The notes beneath the pieces are model-generated. The model searched no databases. It saw only the letters and a list, made by a program, of their open reading frames with translations, and was not told the origin of the DNA. A stretch of 64,000 bases of DNA. It comes from Marine Group I thaumarchaeote (lineage in GTDB: Archaea; Thermoproteota; Nitrososphaeria; Nitrososphaerales; Nitrosopumilaceae). The stretch lies in assembly GCA_013390905.1 (NCBI GenBank), contig JACATG010000001.1, forward strand, positions 62,001-126,000. The letters run 5' to 3'. A program made the translations under genes and the position numbers. This document shows, in pieces, positions 51,978-60,574 of the stretch; the stretch's first letter is position 1; each line of letters opens with the position of its first letter.

Positions 51978-53552
51978 TTTCTTTGTTTGAATTATAGGTG
52001 CAGTAACTGATCTACTTCTTGCATATTTATCCATGATCTCTTCTGGGGTTCGTCCATTGAAGAGATCTTTACACAACCCTCTAAGATATCTCAGTATTGC
52101 CCATGTTCCTACTCTAAGAATACCATACATGAAGACCTTCATTGGTGGACCATAGGATTTGTTTCTAAGAATAATTGGAATAATATCATTAATTACACGT
52201 AGGTTGTTTTCCCAACATCTCCAAAATAGAGTGAATTGGGCCTCATTCAAATTTCCAAAATGCATTGAATTCTTTTCACTAAAGTCTTGGTAAAGTAATG
52301 GTGCAACTAATCCTCTAAAGTTCATCTGTCTAAAGTCTTCAATCATATCAATAGTATACTGATTGTCCTCTGGAGTTTCATCAGGCCAACCAATGATAAT
52401 TGTTGCAGCTGGAAACCAGTGATTCTTATTTAGAATCTTTGCACCTTCCATTACAACACTTCCCCACTCTTCAGGAGAAAATGGTTTTGTTTTAACACCA
52501 AGATGCTTCTTAACCAATGCTGGTGATACTGTTTCAATTCCCAAATTTGTTGCAAGCCATCTTCCTGTTTCATCTTGTTTATTGATGTGTGAAATTTGTT
52601 GTATTAATGTAGGATCTGCTGCAACTCCTGAGAACGTCATGTGTGTAGTTCCAATAAAGTTTGCTCCTATCCCTTTGAGTCCTTTCCACAAGTCAGTGAT
52701 GACATCTCTGTTTGGAATAAAGTCTCTACTGTCACATCCATAAAGCAACATTTCATCTGAATGTAACCAAATTGAATCGAATCCATAATCTAAGTTAATT
52801 TTTGCTTCATATTGCAATCTTTCTAATGGAAGATCTTTCTTTGATCTTTTGTTTACGTCGCAAAAGTCACATCCTCTTCCACAACCTCTCATTGCCTCAA
52901 TCAAGGAATTGATTGTAGGACCTTCAATAACTGGAATATTTTCAAGGTTTCTAACAAAACAATGCATTAGTTCTGGTGCATCTCCTTTCTCTAGATCTTG
53001 AAACAAGTCTATTGCTAACTCATCAGCTTCACCTACTACCACTGTGTCTATTCCATGAATTTTCATTCTATCGGATTTAGCTAACTCCCATGCGCCATTA
53101 CCTCCAACTACAACTTTGAAACCGTATTTCTTTTTGAGTTGAATAATGCTGGCACACATTTTTTTGAACTTCATCGCAACATAAGATAATTTTTCTGGTG
53201 ACATTGTTGTTGTAACTGGAGCCATTCCTAGTGGATCCATTACATTAATTCCTACAACTTTGGTATCTGGCCCAATTGATTTGTGTAACATTTCAGGGTG
53301 TGCAAGGAATACTTCATTTCTTTTGTATCCACCTTGAAGCAATGAACTTTCGACCCTTCTTAATCCAACTTGGGCAACTTTAACTTCACCTGTTATTTTG
53401 TCTGTTTCAACTGAAGGACAAAATACTTTGTCAAAAACCCATTCTGGAAGAACCTCATATGGTCCACATGCAATAAATCCATACAGAAAATTTCCTCTAT
53501 AATTTGTCATTAAACTACGATCAGCAGTAAGTACAACACGTTTGCCAGCCAA
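51972..53552 (-). CDS. B12-binding-domain-containing radical SAM protein
   Basis: 526 residues starting with TTG. Residues ~95-200 resemble a cobalamin-binding domain ('VGINVMDPLGM...', 'FKVVVGGNGAWELAKSDRMK', 'DTVVVGEADELAIDLF'). The radical SAM cluster is C224-x3-C228-x2-C231 (MRGCGRGCDFCD). After it comes the TIM barrel with 'SIWLHSDEMLLYG', 'TNLGIETVSPALVKKHLG' and 'IIGWPDETPEDNQ'. Substrate unknown; such enzymes often methylate or rearrange unactivated carbons. The TATA box lies 27 nt before the TTG. Confidence 0.85.
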   Translation of the reverse strand: MAGKRVVLTADRSLMTNYRGNFLYGFIACGPYEVLPEWVFDKVFCPSVETDKITGEVKVAQVGLRRVESSLLQGGYKRNEVFLAHPEMLHKSIGPDTKVVGINVMDPLGMAPVTTTMSPEKLSYVAMKFKKMCASIIQLKKKYGFKVVVGGNGAWELAKSDRMKIHGIDTVVVGEADELAIDLFQDLEKGDAPELMHCFVRNLENIPVIEGPTINSLIEAMRGCGRGCDFCDVNKRSKKDLPLERLQYEAKINLDYGFDSIWLHSDEMLLYGCDSRDFIPNRDVITDLWKGLKGIGANFIGTTHMTFSGVAADPTLIQQISHINKQDETGRWLATNLGIETVSPALVKKHLGVKTKPFSPEEWGSVVMEGAKILNKNHWFPAATIIIGWPDETPEDNQYTIDMIEDFRQMNFRGLVAPLLYQDFSEKNSMHFGNLNEAQFTLFWRCWENNLRVINDIIPIILRNKSYGPPMKVFMYGILRVGTWAILRYLRGLCKDLFNGRTPEEIMDKYARSRSVTAPIIQTKKL

Positions 53553-53574
53553 TTACAAAACCTCGTTAAGGTAT

Positions 53575-53584
53575 GTTATATATC
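53575..53584 (-). promoter_or_regulatory. TATA box of the radical SAM gene
   Basis: TGATATATAA on the minus strand, centred 27 nt before the TTG start at 53552. It supports both the TTG and a leaderless transcript. Confidence 0.55.
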
Positions 53585-53639
53585 ATTTACGAGGATGACT
53601 TGGCTAATTCGTTTGTAAATTTTAATTAGGATTATTTTT

Positions 53640-54413
53640 TCATTTTTTTCTGATAGATCTGTTTGCAATATTTGCTGCAATTCCACCTGCTGCAATTCCA
53701 TTATCTATATTCACCACCGATAATCCTAATGAACAGCTTTGAAGCATTGATGCAAGGGCAGCTATGCCTTTTGCTCCGTATCCATATCCTACTGATGTTG
53801 GGATTCCTATGATTGGAATATCAACCATAGTCGATACAAGTGTAGCCAAAGCACCTTCCATTCCTGCAGCCACTATAATACAATCCACATCTTCTTCTAT
53901 CATTTCTTTCAAAATTGGAAAAATTCTATGAATACCTGCAACCCCTACATCATAACTTATAATACATTTACAGTTCATCGCCTCACACATTAACCTGGAT
54001 TCTTCTGCTACTCCAATGTCTGATGTGCCAGCAGTGAGTATTCCTACTTTTCCTCCATGAAATTTTATAGGTTTTTTAAATAACAATAATGCTGATGATT
54101 TTTTTCCAGTCTTTATTTTTACTTTTAGTTTCTTTGCAAATGTTTGAATTTTTGGATAGTCTTTTTTCTTAATTCTAGAGATCATTACTGAGTTAGCTTT
54201 TTCTAGAGTTCTTTTAATAATTTTTTTAATTTCATCTAGTTCTTTAGTTTCGGCAAAAATTATTTCTGGAATGCCTCTTCTTTTTCTTCTGTTTATGTCA
54301 ATTTTGGCAAATCCCTCTACTTCTTCAATAGAATATAACGAAAGAAGCTTTTTTGCATTATCAACTGAAATTTTTCCTTCTTTCAATGATTCCAAAATTT
54401 CATAAATTTCCAA
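53640..54413 (-). CDS. larB: Nickel-pincer cofactor biosynthesis protein LarB
   Basis: 257 residues starting with TTG. N-terminal ~110 residues then a PurE-like domain: 'GGKVGILTAGTSDIGVAEE', 'ISYDVGVAGIHRI', 'IIVAAGMEGALATLVSTMVDIPIIGIPTSVGYG' and 'GIAALASMLQSC'. This is LarB, which carboxylates nicotinic acid adenine dinucleotide at C5 and hydrolyses the phosphoanhydride, the first step towards the nickel-pincer nucleotide (known). Lies 33 bp downstream of mdh on the same strand, so probably in one operon with it. Confidence 0.93.
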   Translation of the reverse strand: MEIYEILESLKEGKISVDNAKKLLSLYSIEEVEGFAKIDINRRKRRGIPEIIFAETKELDEIKKIIKRTLEKANSVMISRIKKKDYPKIQTFAKKLKVKIKTGKKSSALLLFKKPIKFHGGKVGILTAGTSDIGVAEESRLMCEAMNCKCIISYDVGVAGIHRIFPILKEMIEEDVDCIIVAAGMEGALATLVSTMVDIPIIGIPTSVGYGYGAKGIAALASMLQSCSLGLSVVNIDNGIAAGGIAANIANRSIRKK

Positions 54414-54446
54414 TGATAGTTTTTCCTTGTTTGGATAAAAAAAGGC

Positions 54447-55361
54447 TTAGATCTCAATACCTGAGACAGCACCTTTCACACTCTCTACTCCTTTTTCAAA
54501 GACTTGCCTTTCTTCATCATTTAGGTCTAATTCAATAATTTTTTCTACACCTTTCTTTCCAATTATTGCTGGAACTCCAATTGTAACATTTGAATGACCG
54601 TATTCTCCATCAAGGTATGTTGAAACTGGAATGACTTGTTTTCTATTTCTTACAATTGATTCAACAATTGCAGAAATTGCGTTTCCTGGAGCATGTATTG
54701 TGGCACCTTTTAATTCAATAACTTTGGTTGCAACTTGTTTTGTGTTTTGAACTAATTCATCCAATTTTTCTTTTGGAAGAAAAGATGATAATGGAATTCC
54801 TGAAATCGATGAAAATCTTGGTAATGGTAACATATTTTCTCCATGTTCACCAATTACTAATGCTCTAATGGAATCGCGAGAATGTCCTGTTGCTTCATGA
54901 ATAAATTGTTTGAATCTTGACAAGTCAAGCATTCCTCCCATTCCAAATATTCTACTCCTGTCAAATCCTGAGACTTTGTAAGTGATGTAAGCCATTGGAT
55001 CAAGTGGATTTGTAACTGGAATTATTATGGCGTTATCGGCATATTTTTTGATATTTTCAACTACACTCTTAACAATTGAAGTATTAATCTTCAAAAGATC
55101 CATTCGTGTCATTCCTGGTTTTCTTCCAGAGCCAGCAACAACTACAACAATGTTTGAATCTTTCATATCTGCATAATCATTAGAACCTTTTACCTCTACA
55201 TCAATTCCCTGTTCTGATAACATGTGATTGATATCCATTGCCTCTCCTTGTGGAAGTCCTTCAACAACATCTAGTAACAAAATTTGATCATCTAATCGCT
55301 TTAATGCAGAGAATAATGCGGCACTTCCACCAACCTTACCTGAACCAATTATAGTAATCAT
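54447..55361 (-). CDS. mdh: Malate dehydrogenase (LDH/MDH family)
   Basis: 304 residues from ATG 55361 ('[17 protein letters not shown]', NAD-binding loop). An ATG three codons earlier is possible, but a TATA-like AATTAAAT lies ~27 nt before 55361. Catalytic parts: '[12 protein letters not shown]', '[12 protein letters not shown]' and '[20 protein letters not shown]' (His of the active site). Oxidises malate to oxaloacetate in the C4 part of central metabolism. Between larC (divergent) and larB. Confidence 0.93.
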   Translation of the reverse strand: MITIIGSGKVGGSAALFSALKRLDDQILLLDVVEGLPQGEAMDINHMLSEQGIDVEVKGSNDYADMKDSNIVVVVAGSGRKPGMTRMDLLKINTSIVKSVVENIKKYADNAIIIPVTNPLDPMAYITYKVSGFDRSRIFGMGGMLDLSRFKQFIHEATGHSRDSIRALVIGEHGENMLPLPRFSSISGIPLSSFLPKEKLDELVQNTKQVATKVIELKGATIHAPGNAISAIVESIVRNRKQVIPVSTYLDGEYGHSNVTIGVPAIIGKKGVEKIIELDLNDEERQVFEKGVESVKGAVSGIEI

Positions 55362-55421
55362 GAAAAACATTGTTGATTTTCAATAATTAAATCTAATGAA
55401 AATCGTTACCTATTAGGCGAA

Positions 55422-55427
55422 TTTATA
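55422..55427 (+). promoter_or_regulatory. TATA box of the larC-larE-nifS operon
   Basis: TTTATA (followed by AGTA) centred 26-27 nt before the larC ATG at 55452. It shares a 90-bp divergent intergenic region with mdh-larB, so the two halves of the lar locus may be controlled together. Confidence 0.6.
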
Positions 55428-55451
55428 AGTATTTTTGATAATTTTTAATCA

Positions 55452-56675
55452 ATGGTTCTTGTTATTGATCCACAGATTGCAGGTATATCTGGAGATATGC
55501 TTCTTTGTTCTTTAGTAGATTTAGGCGCTGATAAAAATAAGATAATTAACGGAGTTAAACAATCAGAAAAATTTTTCTCAAATTCATCAATTAAAAAAAT
55601 TGATTTTCAAAAAATTCAAAAACACGGAATTCAAGCTATTCAATTAATTTTAGAAGTTGAAGAAGATGTTGCCGAAAGAAAAGGCTCAGAAATCAAAAAG
55701 GCCATTACTGATTCTGTCCAAGATATTGGACTTTCAGAAAAAGCAAAAATATTTTCAGAATCCTGTATTGATACTCTAATTTCTTCCGAATCTAAAATCC
55801 ATGGAATTCCTGAAGATTCCGTTCACCTTCATGAAGCATCTAGCATCGATACTTTTGTTGACATTGTTGGTATTACAATTGCTTTGGAAGATTTAGAATT
55901 ATTTGATGAAAAAATTCTTTGCTTGCCTATCTCGGTTGGTGGAGGTAATGTAACTTTTTCACATGGAACTATGTCAAATCCAGCTAGTGCAATTCTTGAA
56001 ATTTTCAAAAACTCAAATTTAATTATTAAAGGAAATTCTGCAAATGAAGAACTTACTACTCCTACTGGTGCTTGTATTTTATTAAATCTGACAAATAATT
56101 CTGTGGAATATTATCCTTCCATGAAAATAGTCTCAATTGGTTATGGTGCCGGAAAAAAAGATTTTGAAACTTTTTCAAATGTTTTAAAAATTGTTAGAGG
56201 TTCTGGAAATAATTTTGATATTGATTCAGTTAAGATCCTTGAAACAAATGTGGATGATGTTTCAGGAGAAATTCTGGGAAATCTAATTGAAAAAATTATG
56301 GAAAAAGGTGCAAAAGACATTTCAATTTATCATGGAATTACTAAGAAAGGAAGACCTACAAATCTTGTATCTATAATTTGTAGTGATGAAAATGTCGAAA
56401 AAATAGTTGATACCTTAGTACTTGAAACTGGTACCTTGGGAATTCGAATTTCTGAGTCTAATCGATTCATTGTTCCTAGAACAATTCATACTGTTTCTAT
56501 AACTTTGAATGGTAAATCTTTTCAAATAAATTACAAAAAATCCTTCTTTAAAGGAAAAACTGATTTTAAAATAGAATTTGATGACTTGAAGAATGTCTCT
56601 AACACAATTGACAAATCAATTAAAGAGACAGAATCATTATTAAGAAAAGAGATTGAAAAACTAGAGGATTCATAA
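55452..56675 (+). CDS. larC: Nickel-pincer cofactor nickel insertase LarC (intact single frame)
   Basis: 407 residues. 'LVIDPQIAGISGDMLLCSL', 'SVHLHEASSIDTFVDIVGI' (His-rich), 'GNVTFSHGTMSNPASAILE', 'EELTTPTGACILL' and 'LETNVDDVSGEILG' are LarC features. It inserts nickel into the pincer nucleotide using CTP (known). In some bacteria larC is split by a programmed frameshift; here it is one frame. Abuts larE: the final base of the stop is the A of the larE ATG. Confidence 0.93.
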   Translation: MVLVIDPQIAGISGDMLLCSLVDLGADKNKIINGVKQSEKFFSNSSIKKIDFQKIQKHGIQAIQLILEVEEDVAERKGSEIKKAITDSVQDIGLSEKAKIFSESCIDTLISSESKIHGIPEDSVHLHEASSIDTFVDIVGITIALEDLELFDEKILCLPISVGGGNVTFSHGTMSNPASAILEIFKNSNLIIKGNSANEELTTPTGACILLNLTNNSVEYYPSMKIVSIGYGAGKKDFETFSNVLKIVRGSGNNFDIDSVKILETNVDDVSGEILGNLIEKIMEKGAKDISIYHGITKKGRPTNLVSIICSDENVEKIVDTLVLETGTLGIRISESNRFIVPRTIHTVSITLNGKSFQINYKKSFFKGKTDFKIEFDDLKNVSNTIDKSIKETESLLRKEIEKLEDS

Positions 56676-57472
56676 TGACAAAACTGGATGAATTAGTAAA
56701 TTGGTTTGAATCCAAAAACAAAGTAATGGTTGCACTTTCAGGTGGTGTTGATAGTGCACTTGTTGCATATGCTGCTTTTCAAAAATTAGGAAATTTAGCA
56801 ATTGCAGTTACTGCTGATTACAAAACTCTGTCTGAGGAAGAACTTCATTCTGCCAAACAAATATGCAGAGAAATAGGAATAAAACAACTCTTTTTGGACT
56901 ATAATGAACTTGAAAATGAAGAATTTACCAAAAATGATTCTAACCGATGTTTTCATTGTAGGATGGAATTAGGAGATCATTTGATTGCATTAGCTAAGGA
57001 ACACAATGTTAGAGTAATAGTTGATGGAACCAATCTGGATGATTTAGGTGATTATAGACCTGGAATTGAAGCTTTAAAACAAAATGGTATCAGGAGCCCC
57101 CTTGTAGAAACAAACTTTTCAAAATTACAAGTCAGAGAATGTGCAAAATCTGTAGGATTATCTGTCTATGATAAACCATCAAACTCATGTTTGGCATCAA
57201 GGATTCCTTGGGGACAAAGAGTCACAGCTGAGAAATTAACTAGAATAGAATTTGGAGAAACAATTGTTAAACAACTTACAAATGTAAAACAAGTTCGAGT
57301 TAGAGATCTTAACGGTAGTGCAAAAATTGAAGTTGACAAAGTTATGATATCATTATTTAACGATGACATTTTGAATGAAATTACTAAAAAGTTAAAGATG
57401 ATTGGATTTTCTGCAGTAGAAATTGATCAGGATGGATATAAACCAGGAAAAATTAATGTGATTGTGGATTGA
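56675..57472 (+). CDS. larE: Sulfur transferase LarE, three-cysteine ([4Fe-4S]) type
   Basis: 265 residues. N-terminal PP-loop ATP site 'VALSGGVDSALVAYAA'. Cysteines C92 and C95 (RCFHC) plus C172 (NSCLASR) form the three-Cys set of LarE enzymes that carry a [4Fe-4S] cluster and act catalytically, in contrast to the single-Cys enzymes that sacrifice their own sulfur (known difference in the family). Converts the pyridinium dicarboxylate to the bis-thiocarboxylate. Overlaps the cysteine desulfurase gene by 4 bp. Confidence 0.93.
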   Translation: MTKLDELVNWFESKNKVMVALSGGVDSALVAYAAFQKLGNLAIAVTADYKTLSEEELHSAKQICREIGIKQLFLDYNELENEEFTKNDSNRCFHCRMELGDHLIALAKEHNVRVIVDGTNLDDLGDYRPGIEALKQNGIRSPLVETNFSKLQVRECAKSVGLSVYDKPSNSCLASRIPWGQRVTAEKLTRIEFGETIVKQLTNVKQVRVRDLNGSAKIEVDKVMISLFNDDILNEITKKLKMIGFSAVEIDQDGYKPGKINVIVD

Positions 57473-58644
57473 TTTATCTAGATAATGCAGCATCAACTCA
57501 AATTCATGAAGATGTTTTGAATTCAATGTTACCTTACCTCAAAGAGCAGTATGGAAATCCATCCTCTCTACATCGTTATGGTAGGTTAGCTCACAAAGCA
57601 ATTGAAAAAGCCAGAAAACATATTGCATCTCTAATTAATGCAGAACCTTCTGAAATTTTGTTCACATCTGGTGGCACTGAATCAAACAATACTGCATTAA
57701 GAGGAATATCTATGAAAAATCCATCTAGTCAAATCATTACGTCTTCAATTGAGCATGATGCAATTTTGGAGCCATGTAAAAAACTGGCCCAAAATGGATT
57801 TGATATTGATTATCTTCCAGTTGATCGGTTTGGTATGGTAGAATTCTCAGATCTAAAAAACCATATTTCTGAAAGAACCAGTCTTGTCTCAATAATGTTT
57901 GGAAATAACGAAGTTGGTACAATCCAACCAATCTCTGAAATTTCTAAAATATGTAATGAGCATAAAGTTCCTTTTCACACTGATGCAATTCAAGTAGTTG
58001 GTAAAATTCCAATTGATGTCAAAGAATTAGGTATAGATTTACTGTCTATTTCCTCTCATAAACTCTATGGCCCTAAAGGAATAGGTGCATTATACATCAA
58101 AAATGGTGTTGATGTCGTTCCTGTCATTTTGGGTGGAGGTCAAGAACGTGGATTGCGTTCTGGAACAGAAAATGTTGCAAGTATTGTTGGATTTGGAAAG
58201 GCATGCGAAATTGCAAAAAACAATTTAAATGCAAATATCTCTAAAATGAAAAAATTACGAGATAACCTAGTTGAAAAAGTATTAAATGAAATTCCTGAAG
58301 TAATTTTGAATGGTCATCCTCATTCTAGATTGCCAAATAATGCTCATTTTACATTTCTTGGAGTTAATGGTGAGGATCTTATAATCAAACTTGATGAGTA
58401 TGGCATAGCAGCATCCACAGGTTCTGCATGTTCTGTAAATACACAAAAAGCTTCACATGTTTTACAAGCAATGGGATTTTCGCATGAACAAATCACTGGT
58501 TCCTTACGACTGACAATTGGAATTTTTAATAATCAAAAAGAAATTGAACAAACAGTTAGTGTTCTTAAAAAAGTAGTGAAGGAACTTCGTTCAGTTTCTC
58601 CGTATAAAGAAAAATATTCTTTCGTTCTAAAATCTAAACCTTGA
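57469..58644 (+). CDS. Cysteine desulfurase (NifS/IscS family)
   Basis: 391 residues starting with TTG ('MIYLDNAASTQIHEDVL'). PLP site 'SSHKLYGPKGIGALYIK', 'RSGTENVASIVGFG' and the persulfide Cys in 'STGSACSVNTQKAS'. Releases sulfur from cysteine as a bound persulfide. Translational coupling to larE makes it the likely sulfur source for LarE, although it may also serve Fe-S or tRNA thiolation. Its 3' end overlaps the convergent surface-protein gene by 11 bp. Confidence 0.93.
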   Translation: MIYLDNAASTQIHEDVLNSMLPYLKEQYGNPSSLHRYGRLAHKAIEKARKHIASLINAEPSEILFTSGGTESNNTALRGISMKNPSSQIITSSIEHDAILEPCKKLAQNGFDIDYLPVDRFGMVEFSDLKNHISERTSLVSIMFGNNEVGTIQPISEISKICNEHKVPFHTDAIQVVGKIPIDVKELGIDLLSISSHKLYGPKGIGALYIKNGVDVVPVILGGGQERGLRSGTENVASIVGFGKACEIAKNNLNANISKMKKLRDNLVEKVLNEIPEVILNGHPHSRLPNNAHFTFLGVNGEDLIIKLDEYGIAASTGSACSVNTQKASHVLQAMGFSHEQITGSLRLTIGIFNNQKEIEQTVSVLKKVVKELRSVSPYKEKYSFVLKSKP

Positions 58645-59461
58645 TTTGAAATTTGTTTCTAGATGCTAGAATTACTGTCATGATGCCTGCAATTAAGATC
58701 ATCATTACAATAGTGCCAAATTCGGGAACTACATAAGTTCCAATAATTTCAATATCTGAATCTCCTTCTTCAAAATTAATTGTTATTACTCTGGAATCTG
58801 AATGTAGTACTGATTCCTCATAATCAACATATACTCCATCTGGATTTTCTATATTCTTAATTAGAATTATGAATTTCTCATCTTTACCGTTTTGTTTCTC
58901 AGCACCAATGAAATCCCTAGGCAAATCTAATGAAATAGTTCCTTCGTCTGTTGACTCGATCTGTATTGTTATTCCAAAAATATCTTGGTCTACTACCATG
59001 TCTTTAACGGTACCACCTCTGATGGAGTAATTTACATCAAATGTTCCACTACTTCCTGCATTTACTTCAAAACGGTCTTTGGTTTCAATTGAATCTGATT
59101 TTGGTGAATAACTAAATTCGACTTCAGCAATAATTCCCCCACTAGCCTCATATGAAGCTCTCACTAAGTAATCTCCTTGTTTCTTCCATAATGGACCATC
59201 TGCAGTTATTATGTGTGAAAAACTTCCATCTTGTGCTACTGTAATTTGTGCAATAACTATTAGACCTTCTTCCAGAAAGAGCTGTAACACAATAGGTGTA
59301 CTTGGTAAAACAGGGAATACACTTCCTGAAACTACAACTATATCTCCTTCAACATAGTGGCTCGCATCTGTTTGAATATTAATTAGAGGTTCTTGTGCAA
59401 AAACTGTTCCAGTAGAAATTATTAGTAAAGATATCAAAGTATAAAATATTTTGATTTCCAC
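58634..59461 (-). CDS. Secreted PEFG-tagged surface protein 1
   Basis: 275 residues. Signal peptide 1-22 (ending TVFA). Domain 1 (~30-125) is the Ig-like unit with 'DGSFSHIITADGPLWKKQGDY'; domain 2 (~140-240) is a second beta-rich unit with 'IRGGTVKDMVVDQDIFGITIQIESTDEGTISLDLP' type text. C-terminus: 'VPEFGTIVMMILIAGIM', a PEFG motif followed by a membrane helix and a short tail RNKFQIKV, the sorting tag of thaumarchaeal surface proteins (PEFG-CTERM). First of four tandem paralogues. TATA-like AAATATAG lies ~24 nt upstream of the ATG. Confidence 0.85.
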   Translation of the reverse strand: MEIKIFYTLISLLIISTGTVFAQEPLINIQTDASHYVEGDIVVVSGSVFPVLPSTPIVLQLFLEEGLIVIAQITVAQDGSFSHIITADGPLWKKQGDYLVRASYEASGGIIAEVEFSYSPKSDSIETKDRFEVNAGSSGTFDVNYSIRGGTVKDMVVDQDIFGITIQIESTDEGTISLDLPRDFIGAEKQNGKDEKFIILIKNIENPDGVYVDYEESVLHSDSRVITINFEEGDSDIEIIGTYVVPEFGTIVMMILIAGIMTVILASRNKFQIKV

Positions 59462-59531
59462 AAGTTTTCAAACACACGTTTTCTATATTTCCTTTACTAT
59501 CAAAAATGAAAAAATGAAAAAAATTGTGATT

Positions 59532-60410
59532 TTAGTATCTTGGTATGATACTAAGTCTTGATTTTGAAGAGATTACAATTATTGAGATAATTGCTACTGC
59601 TAAAATCATGGCTGCAATTGTACCAAACTCTGGTATTACATAGGTACCAATAATTTCAATTTCTTCTGTTCCTGCTGGGAACATTACAGTAACAGTATTT
59701 CCGTCAATTTCAACATCATTTGATTCTTCTCCATCAACTAGCACCATGAAGGTACCTTCTTGAACTGTTGATGGGTCTATTGTTAATGTTCCATCATCTT
59801 CAGCGTTGATGTTAATTACAATTGAATTTTCATTAGTATTGAGTGTTGCACCAGTTACCATTCCACCTGAAATACTATATTGTATACAATGACCATCTGC
59901 AGATATTTCATTAACACTACATTGTTTGTCTGTTGTTGGTGTTGAGTAATCTGGTTCAAATGTAACTCCGCCAATTAATTCAACTTTTACTTTGTTACTT
60001 TTTTCAGCACTGCCATAATTTACTTTAATGATGTAGGTACCATCATATTTCCACATTGGACCTGCTGTGTTTAAAGTAGTCTCAAAACTACCATCTTCTG
60101 CTACAGTGAGTTGATCAATTGTAACAATGGAGTTTAATGGACTTACAACGGTAACTGTAATTGGAAATCCAGATATGTGTGCTACTTGACCTGTTACCAT
60201 AATCATGTCATTGTGTTCATAATCTGTTTTATCTGTCCAAACAGATACTGGACGATCTTCAAGCAGCATCTTTTGTGCTAATGCTCTAGCTTCTTCAGGA
60301 TACATAATACCTGCTTCCTGATAATGCCCAGTAGCATATGCTGATGACATGGTTAAAGTAGCGACTGCAGTCAAAATTGCTAGTAGCGCGAACGACGTAC
60401 GGCTGTTCAT
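59532..60410 (-). CDS. Secreted PEFG-tagged surface protein 2
   Basis: 292 residues from ATG 60410 ('MNSRTSFALLAILTAVATL'). A longer start at 60431 is possible, but the TATA box (60437-60452) is ~35 nt before 60410, the same distance as in protein 3. Signal peptide to about residue 27 (SSAYA). Ig-like domain ~50-150 ('DGSFETTLNTAGPMWKYDGTY'), a Cys pair (KQCSVNEISADGHCIQ), second beta domain ('YSISGGMVTGATLNTNENSI', 'AEDDGTLTIDP'), then 'VIPEFGTIAAMILAVAI' tag and helix. Confidence 0.85.
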   Translation of the reverse strand: MNSRTSFALLAILTAVATLTMSSAYATGHYQEAGIMYPEEARALAQKMLLEDRPVSVWTDKTDYEHNDMIMVTGQVAHISGFPITVTVVSPLNSIVTIDQLTVAEDGSFETTLNTAGPMWKYDGTYIIKVNYGSAEKSNKVKVELIGGVTFEPDYSTPTTDKQCSVNEISADGHCIQYSISGGMVTGATLNTNENSIVININAEDDGTLTIDPSTVQEGTFMVLVDGEESNDVEIDGNTVTVMFPAGTEEIEIIGTYVIPEFGTIAAMILAVAIISIIVISSKSRLSIIPRY

Positions 60411-60436
60411 CTTATTGCGATTTACAGCCATCTCTA

Positions 60437-60452
60437 TTTATGTATATTTAAA
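60437..60452 (-). promoter_or_regulatory. TATA-containing promoter of surface protein 2
   Basis: TTTAAATATACATAAA on the minus strand, centred ~35 nt before ATG 60410. A 20-bp block including it is identical to the one upstream of surface protein 3 at 61352-61371. Confidence 0.55.
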
Positions 60453-60471
60453 AAATGAAAAAAATTGTGAT

Positions 60472-60574
60472 TTTAGTATCTTGGTATGATGCTAAGTCTA
60501 GATTTTGCAGAAATTGCAATTATTGAGATAATTGCCACTGCTAGAATCATGGCTGCAATTGTACCAAATTCTGG
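60472..60574 (-). repeat. 103-bp identical block, copy A (3' end of surface protein 3 gene)
   Basis: Identical over 103 bases, with no mismatch, to 61388-61490. It encodes the PEFG tag, membrane helix and basic tail. Surface protein 2 carries a clearly diverged version at 59531 onward. Confidence 0.95.
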
